Of a stretch of 64,000 nt of DNA, positions 57,761 through 64,000 are shown in pieces. The notes under the pieces were generated by a model. That model had not been told where the DNA came from, ran no database searches, and saw only the letters and a list, made by a program, of their open reading frames with translations. Made by a program: the position numbers and the translations under genes. The DNA is from Acheta domesticus (Eukaryota; Arthropoda; Insecta; Orthoptera; Gryllidae): assembly GCA_031308135.1 (NCBI GenBank), contig JAHLJT010000631.1, positions 31,702,271-31,766,270 on the forward strand. The letters run 5' to 3'. Numbering within the stretch: position 1 is the first letter of the stretch; each line of letters starts with the position of its first letter.

Positions 57761-58996
57761 TGCCAGTAGCTCTCCTCGAGTAATACGTTCAACTTACTTT
57801 TGCTTGTGGGATAATTGCCTAACTTCTGACCCTCGTAACACTATTCTTTTACAAGGTATGGCCAACTTCGTTTTATTTAGTAAGTTCCTAAAATATGCTA
57901 AGATCATCTACCGATGATTTTTTTCTTTTCTAAACTTTTGAGCAAAAATCTCAATCGGCTAATTTTATCCCCGATACTTTATTTTTCTTTCCTTTTGGAT
58001 TACATTGCTATATCCATTATCCCAGTTCCATTGTCATATCAATAACTAACAATTTTATTTTTTAAGTTTCTAAGTTTTAAGTGGTTTTTTTTTTTTCACA
58101 AATATTGAGGAAGCAAGTCTAAATCTCCAGGTTGCGAGCAAATAAATATAACTAGTCAGTTCCACGACGATAATTTTTGTGCACTATCATTACGTATACA
58201 CAATTGCAACAGCATTACATTTATAAAATCTTCAGTGCTCGAAGATCAATTTTACAATCCTCACTTTCAAATCTATACGTTTCGTGTCGCTTTTAAGATT
58301 TACCTTTATAGCTCTATTAAAATCAAATTCGGATTTGTTTCGAGCATTGGAAAAGTAAACAGGCCTGTTCATACGGGGCAACGGCAAGATAAGGTTAAAG
58401 CAGAGTAGGCAATGCTCAGCGTTCAAACACAGGTTAGTGCTGCGGGTTGCGTTTCTTCGTACTCGTAGGGTACAGAGATCAAGATACTCGGAACAGATTC
58501 CACTACCGTTTTCTGAAATACCCTTGCTCCATGCATTAAGAATTAGTAAATTCTAACAACGTCACAATGTACACATTTGTATATATTTTTGATAAATATA
58601 TATATACTGACATTTAGTTTTCATGTTCGTGCACTGGTTTTGAGAATAACGTCTAAAAATCATTCAGTTTTGAATATGACGAACTTGAAATCACTCGTTA
58701 ACTTTTATCAATCAATTCTTAAATTTGTTTCTCTAAATACCACACGTGTTGATTCATCAATAATATTTCAAATTCATTTTTTATTTAATGCAACTCATCC
58801 TACAAATTCCAAAGGTTTTGATTTCTAATTATTATTTGTTTTCTAACGGCTATATTTTCAAATTAACTTTAAAAATTCCAATGAAACTACTAAGCATACA
58901 GCAAGTACCCTGTTCAACTCACAGGGATCTCAACACTTTGTTTGGCACCCACTTTTGGGGGAATGCTCTGTCTCTGCAAAGGAACTGGAAAAGGAA
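57761..58996. other. Anonymous AT-rich intron sequence
   Basis: Includes a short atatatatac stretch at 58595-58610. No gene or repeat seen. Confidence 0.45.
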
Positions 58997-59025
58997 CTTG
59001 ATGCACTGAGCCATCTCTCCCGGTG
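58997..59025 (-). repeat. SINE-C head fragment
   Basis: Only the outermost block tgatgcactgagccatctct (plus cccgg) of the SINE-C head is present; the sequence to either side is not SINE-C. Confidence 0.6.
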
Positions 59026-59745
59026 TGACCCTTCGAGCCGAGGCGGTTACGGCCCTACAGCCTTAACGACCTCGACTATCCAGACGATCCGCCAGAAGTA
59101 CTTTCTTCAGGCGAGAAAGTAAAAACGACACCATTTTTGCTCGTCTTTCTTCTAATTCTTAAAAGTTTAAAGATCATTAAAAGCAGTGGAACGCATGTAG
59201 ACTTTTCATGGATTTTTACCGGAAATTCTAGAAGCTGGAAAAAATTAGACAAAGAGATTTCCGCTTTGCAATTGGCAGTAAGCGAATGTTGTTGAAATGA
59301 ATTATGTCAACATAAATGGAGACTCTTTCTGGCACCTTGAGTGATGCCATGCGGGGACCGCTGCTTTCAATGCCACGCGCTCCAGCTCATATTTGTTCGG
59401 ATAGTTTCAAATAACTACGCAGGGCTCTTGTTCCAGATTACGTACGGCACTTATCAGACGTTTCTCAAAACGGGTCGTGCTGCATAAACGCAGACGATGA
59501 TGTAGTTATTGTTCTCACATCTGGTGTCAGTTCTCAATTCGCCGATCTAGCCAATAATATTGCCCAAAATTTCCATAATGGCAATTTAGTAGTCTACCGC
59601 GAAAAGCACAAAGGAGCCCATTTTGAATGTCCAAGAATTTTATCTTTTGCTTTTCAACTTATGAGTAGATATACAAAACAAAAAATAGTGAAATGGACCG
59701 GCGATTTCGGTCCAAAACTTGTAAACGGAGGCACTCTCTCAGTCT
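59026..59745. other. Anonymous intron sequence
   Basis: Nothing recognised. Confidence 0.45.
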
Positions 59746-60056
59746 GAATCAGTGAAAAACTACTGATTAACGGTGACTATTCACTGATGGTGACAGTTAT
59801 AAAACTGCCACTGACAATCAGTGAATTGAACTGAACAAATCAGTGAAAATCGGGTCCACTTTTAGAATCAGTGAAACAATAACAACAGCAGCACGTGAAC
59901 AACTGAACGATCAGTGAGCGATGGTGGCGCGGTACTTTTACCACTGACGACCAGTGAAATGCTGGTGGTCATTATGAAAAGGTTCGCATATTCGCTGATT
60001 GTCAGCGAAACTACACATTTCGACTGAAGATATCAGTGACTTCGGCTTTCACTGAT
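59746..60056. promoter_or_regulatory. Cluster of TCA(C/G)TGA heptamers in the intron start
   Basis: Exact TCAGTGA or TCACTGA at 59749, 59781, 59818, 59840, 59868, 59911, 60033 and 60049, with one-mismatch forms at 59808, 59941, 59951, 59992 and 60003. The motif is its own reverse complement apart from the central base. In gene direction the cluster lies from 37 to about 340 nt past the THOC1 splice donor. It could be a protein-binding array or the subterminal repeat zone of a decayed transposon. Confidence 0.6.
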
Positions 60057-60091
60057 TCAGATTCAGAGAGCAGCGTTTCTCCGTGCCTTAC

Positions 60092-60221
60092 CTTGAGGAT
60101 GTGCTGCACGGCGCGCACGAAGGCCGGGCCGTCGGGCGGCGTCTCGGCCAGCAGCTTGTACACCAGCTGCGTGGTGTCGCGCACCCACTCCGCCTGCTCG
60201 GGCTTCAGCTCGTGGCTCTCC
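60092..60221 (-). CDS. THOC1: THOC1 (THO complex subunit 1) internal exon
   Basis: THOC1/HPR1 is a core subunit of the nuclear THO complex, which with TREX partners couples transcription to mRNA packaging and export. Read on the minus strand, the exon gives 43 whole codons, including PEQAEWVRDTTQLVYKLL and ETPPDG, and ending HILK. This aligns with the human THOC1 stretch containing DEQSLWIEDTTKSVYQLL and NPPDG (family knowledge recalled, not searched). It is bounded by an acceptor (…CTGTTGCAG before 60221) and a donor (GTAAGG starting at 60091). The first base completes a split codon (phase 2 upstream) and the exon ends on a codon boundary (phase 0), which matches the phase of the next exon at 19390. 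Codon third positions are almost all G or C, unlike the AT-rich surroundings. The gene is partial: no earlier exon lies in 60222-64000. Confidence 0.92.
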
Positions 60222-60359
60222 CTGCAACAGGCCCACGCCACGCCCTCTCCGCCTCAGCACGCGCCCGCCTCGGTACAAGCAGAGTACTATGGTCCGCTTA
60301 AAATAAGTTGATTGACAGTTGCGTTTGGAAAGAAGCGACGTTGACAGATTGCGTACCAC

Positions 60360-61800
60360 TGAGCTCGTGTGAGAAAAAAAAGAATAAAGAAAAAAAAGAG
60401 CACATGAAATAAATACTTATGAATGTAACCAAATCATACACTCATATTGTATAAAGTTACAGCTTCAGAAGCTCAACTGTCAATCACCAACTTATTTTAA
60501 TCGGACCGTATAAGCGACAGACAGTTCAATGCTTTGTTGTCACACATTACTACGCACACAGGCAACCACCTATGACAGATAAATAAAATTTCAAAACATT
60601 AACATTTACTGACAGACTGTAACACGTCTTAATATCACGTTCACAATCTTCGGCAAAGCCGAAGCGGTGAACACTTATCGCCTCGGCGACATCGCGTGAG
60701 TCAGATGATCGGCAACGTTGAACTCTGGCTGTGAGAAAGTAAACAAATCCTCGCAAGCTGATTGCTTCAGGGCAGGTCACATGACGTACTACAACACGTG
60801 CGAGAGAACTGTCAGAGTCGCTTTCACGCTGCCGGTACTGTAGGGAGAGGATTTTTATGCCCTACAAAATATGGGAATATGCTTTTAAAAATATCCGTTT
60901 ACGACCTGCTCTTACATATTAATCTACATAGCATCCACTTCTAACCAAATGTCAAGAAATTTCACTTTGTTATGCCCAAACAACGGCCAAAAACAAGCAA
61001 AATCATAGAAATCCGTTCCCTAGAAATTAGTATAAGAAGGGATCGCTTTGACAGCTACTGCTTGGCCACTTCTGGCAATACAACTGCACGTTACGTCCAT
61101 GCAATCATTTTGTCAGTGCGTTCGTTTACAGTTAGCTCATTCGTACATGGCTTCATCACTATCTCTCACTATGCCATCGCCCTGCATGGCGTTCATGTTT
61201 CCCGATCTGTCAAACTGGGCCCTTCTTGAACATGAAGGGTCCTACTCTATACAATCCGTCCACACTTCCTTCAGTTCTCGATTCGCTACCTGCGTCAATT
61301 ACTTATTAAGATGGCACAACTATCAAAATCAGATCTGCAGCCAATAGTTTCTATGACAAGCGAGCGAATATTTTTTGTTGTTGACAACAACGTCCGTTGC
61401 AATCTTGTATTCGTAACTAATTAGTAAAGGAGAGAACGTAAGGATTTCAGAGCTCAAGAAAATGTGTAGAGTCAATACCACAAACTCTTCTTCAATTTGA
61501 ACACAAGGACTACACTAGCAAAGAAATGAAATTCGTGAGTTCTACAAGTTTCCGGACGATCTCATTTCATTTTAACCGTAATTCTTACAGGCTAGATCGC
61601 GGAAGACACATTTTTTCAGAAAACATTTCGACTTTTTCCTTCACTCATATCTTAAAACTGAGTAACTGTGAACTCACAATTTAAAAACAAGCTTCCTCAA
61701 CAGGTAGGTAGTAAAATTTGGAAACATTACATATACGTGTCCAAAAATTAAAACAACCTGTTTCAGCGAACCAAGCTACGAATTCTTGGGCTAATCTTAG
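60360..61800. other. Anonymous intron sequence
   Basis: Unrecognised frames up to 99 codons. The block 60710-60755 matches 37440-37490. Confidence 0.45.
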
Positions 61801-61803
61801 TGT

Positions 61804-61949
61804 ATGCTGCTATACTTGGGTTTTCCGTTCTTCGCGCACCACGGTCACGGACGAAAATTTGAGAGGGAAGGATTTCTCCAATAAGGAGCTTCACTATTTT
61901 TCGTCCGTGACCTTGGTGCGCCAAGAATGAAAAACCCAAGAATAGCATC
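61804..61949. repeat. Fold-back element with ~54-bp arms
   Basis: Left arm 61804-61857 and right arm 61895-61949 pair imperfectly, best over GGTCACGGACGAAAA / TTTTCGTCCGTGACC and CTTGGGTTTT / AAAACCCAAG. The loop is about 37 nt. Probably a small MITE. Confidence 0.8.
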
Positions 61950-62205
61950 AACAATTAAATAAGAAAACTTAAAACTAGTATGAATGTTACATTACAGACG
62001 AAGCACGATTATTATTCTCGTGGAAATGTGCGAACCCGATTACACAGGACGAAGGCAAGAGTCTTCTTGCATAATTGTTCATTTCATCTTAACTCAAGCA
62101 TCTCATCTATGAACCTTTTTTAGGCGGTAAATATACAAAAAACTATATATGATGGTTGTTGGTCGCGATCATGGCATATCAAATAATAAAACAAACAAAT
62201 AAATA
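61950..62205. other. Anonymous AT-rich intron sequence
   Basis: Nothing recognised. Confidence 0.4.
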
Positions 62206-62275
62206 AATAATAAATAAATAAAAGTTTTCATTGGTGGAGAGGCTCAGGCCATTTGGCCTGCTCTTCCGCTTGACC
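62206..62275 (-). mobile_element. SINE-B fragment (tail end)
   Basis: (aaat)n at the left, then gagaggctcaggccattt and ggcctgctcttccg followed by cttgaccac: the tail-proximal part of SINE-B. It stops at about 62275. Confidence 0.75.
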
Positions 62276-64000
62276 ACTTTAAAAACTTTTTTAATACAAT
62301 AATACATAATAAAAAGACGGTCATTCAGAGTCAATAGCAAACTAAATACGTTAGAAAGTGACAACTTCAAGTGCAAGATAGGCTGCTGTCCCCATTTAAC
62401 CAGTTCCATCCATTCCAAACTCAAGGAGTTCACATTTAGTCTTACTGGTCCCATAAGCTCGTGCACGAGCTCACCTGCTGCAGTTTAACATCAATTAATG
62501 ACTGAAAATTGTAAAATGTTAAGGTGATCTTGTATTTTTCGAGATCATTCATCTCGATATCGATACACCCCACAAATCGTTACGCAAACCTACAAATTCT
62601 GCAGACTTCACAACAGACCATGAAAAAACGAGTTCCGAGTTATTCGTTGATTTTTTAATCAGAAGAATTTTGAGAGTTTTTCAACAGTTCATATAAAATA
62701 CACATTTTCATAATTTACACTGAAATATATTCAGGGTATTTATGCCAGTATATGTATGTGATACACAGGGAGTATAGGATCATACCCTCTCCCAGTCTTA
62801 ACATTTCAAACTCTTGATTATTATGGTAAAAAAATGTTAATATCATTGTTTGCGTAATGAAGAAACAAATGTATGGCGTAGCAAAGTCGCAAGACAAAAA
62901 ACATTCAATCATTTAAATGGGTTTTTCAACGGCTTTTTAAAAAAGCAGGTTCTTTTTATCCAGAGAAAATTTAGCCAACTCTTCCTGACAATAAACCGCT
63001 ATAACTTGCATCTATTTTTACAATAATACGTCAGTTCTGAGGTTGTTGTTTTTTTAGGACGAAATTAATTACCAAAGCTTCAGTGTGAAAGTCTGGAGGT
63101 TTCTAACCTTTCATGAAGTTCAAGGTCGAGGACTATGGAGTGTTGGGATTAAAATGAAAAGCGACGCGAAAGCTAGGCGGGTCGTAATTTGGTGAATCAG
63201 ATATTCACTGCGTCAATAGGTTCTGCCCGGCCTCCTCGCCATCTGAGGGTCCGCAATCCCGTTTGCATACATCCCTCCCGCCTTCCGCCTAAATCGCTCA
63301 CTCCCGTGTTTACCGTAACGAGAGCGCACAACGGCGCGCAAAGGCCTGGGCGATTGTGCCACTTGTTATTCACAAGCAGGCCGATAACACGGTAGGGGCG
63401 TGCTCGGAGTATAGAGAGAGAATATACAGAGCGTGCTTCACGCGCATATGCACAAAATGCGCGGAGATGAATGGAAGTTCCGTGAAAAGATTTTTTTTTT
63501 TAATTCTCTTTTTAAATCTCGCTCTATGGCTCTTGCTTTGTAAAGAGCGTGCAGTCAACGTTGGCGCTAAGATTTTAATCATGGCCAACAACCGCCTGCC
63601 TCTAGGGGGCGCCTCACTAATTGACTAGAATCTGTGAGATTGCGCGAATATTCGCACAGAGCGCGGCCTCGGATACGGATTTTGTATGGAGGTAAAATAA
63701 TTATAGGAATTTCATAGCAAATCTCACGTTCCGCGACTTTGAGCACATTTATTTCGAAGTATTTTATCTCAAAATAAAGCACTTGTTAAAATCCATTTTT
63801 CTGATTGGATCATGCACTTTCCACTTAAAAATGTAAAAAAAATTGTTTTGAAAGAAGAAAGAATTGCCCTACATAAAAATATTTTCTAAAAAAATAAAAA
63901 ACAGCATTCTTTAAATTGCCTCACAGAAATTATGTGTAATAAATATTTTTTCTAGGCATTTAAATGATTTAAGGTTGCAGACCAACTCGTTCAATCAAAC
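62276..64000. other. Anonymous intron sequence to the window end
   Basis: Mostly AT-rich, with a moderately GC-rich stretch at 63170-63470. Frames of 63-95 codons are unrecognised on both strands. Confidence 0.45.

Larger units (their letters stand above)
19391..60091 (-). other. THOC1: Giant THOC1 intron (40,701 bp, phase 0)
   Basis: The minus-strand donor is AAG|GTAAGG at 60091 and the acceptor TTCGCAG|CGC ends at 19391; both are ordinary U2-type sites. The two exons join in frame to give HILK-REEHWN, as expected from the family. The intron holds most of the mobile elements listed here. No other host exon was recognised in it on either strand. Confidence 0.9.
60222..64000 (-). other. THOC1: End of the upstream THOC1 intron (phase 2)
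   Basis: The acceptor is CTGTTGCAG|G. No preceding exon (the family has a LLQYLILFQYLK-like segment here) was seen up to 64000. The stretch holds a fold-back element (61.8 kb), a SINE-B fragment (62.2 kb) and otherwise anonymous AT-rich sequence. Confidence 0.75.

Overview
The window looks like nuclear DNA from an arthropod with a large, repeat-rich genome, most likely an insect. The evidence is AT-rich sequence full of mariner, hAT-like, pogo-like, non-LTR and tRNA-derived SINE elements, GT-AG introns tens of kilobases long, and one conserved animal protein whose two exons are very GC-rich. I cannot name the species. Nothing points to bacterial, viral or organellar DNA.

Only one host gene is supported: THOC1 (the HPR1 subunit of the THO/TREX mRNA-export complex), read on the minus strand. 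One exon is at 60092-60221 and the next at 18888-19390; both splice sites of each are canonical and the reading phases agree. They are separated by a single 40,701-bp intron. No further THOC1 exon was found in the 3.8 kb upstream (60222-64000) or the 18.9 kb downstream (1-18887), so almost the whole window is intron of one gene. The larger exon carries an alanine/glycine linker of about 75 residues that the human protein lacks.

The introns are mostly repeats. Recurrent families are: (i) SINE-A, about 200 bp, three copies, two with exact target duplications; (ii) SINE-B, about 310-355 bp, two full copies and two fragments; (iii) SINE-C, about 480-560 bp with a degenerate tRNA-like head, four copies; (iv) a jockey/CR1-type non-LTR retrotransposon, two nearly identical copies (A, 12.1-13.6 kb; B, 46.0-47.4 kb) plus older fragments; (v) an unclassified AT-rich 1-2 kb repeat, here called family F, in at least six places. 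There are three mariner fossils, a hidden R4-type reverse-transcriptase relic on the minus strand (37.7-38.3 kb), a hAT-like MITE with 8-bp target duplications (33.4-34.0 kb), a TA-flanked MITE (34.9-35.1 kb), several fold-back elements and a possible pogo/Tigger end.

Layout: 1-18.9 kb, THOC1 downstream intron with F, SINE-A, SINE-C, LINE A and GC-rich islands at 4.1, 7.5 and 10.1 kb; 18.9-19.4 kb, exon; 19.4-60.1 kb, giant intron; 60.1-60.2 kb, exon; 60.2-64 kb, upstream intron. The most unusual unexplained signals are a dense cluster of TCA(C/G)TGA heptamers 37-340 bp past the splice donor of the upstream exon, a 72-bp-arm hairpin at 45.35 kb, a palindromic element with a tRNA-like neighbour at 42.6-43.1 kb, and a retrotransposon inserted into a SINE with duplicated junction sequence.
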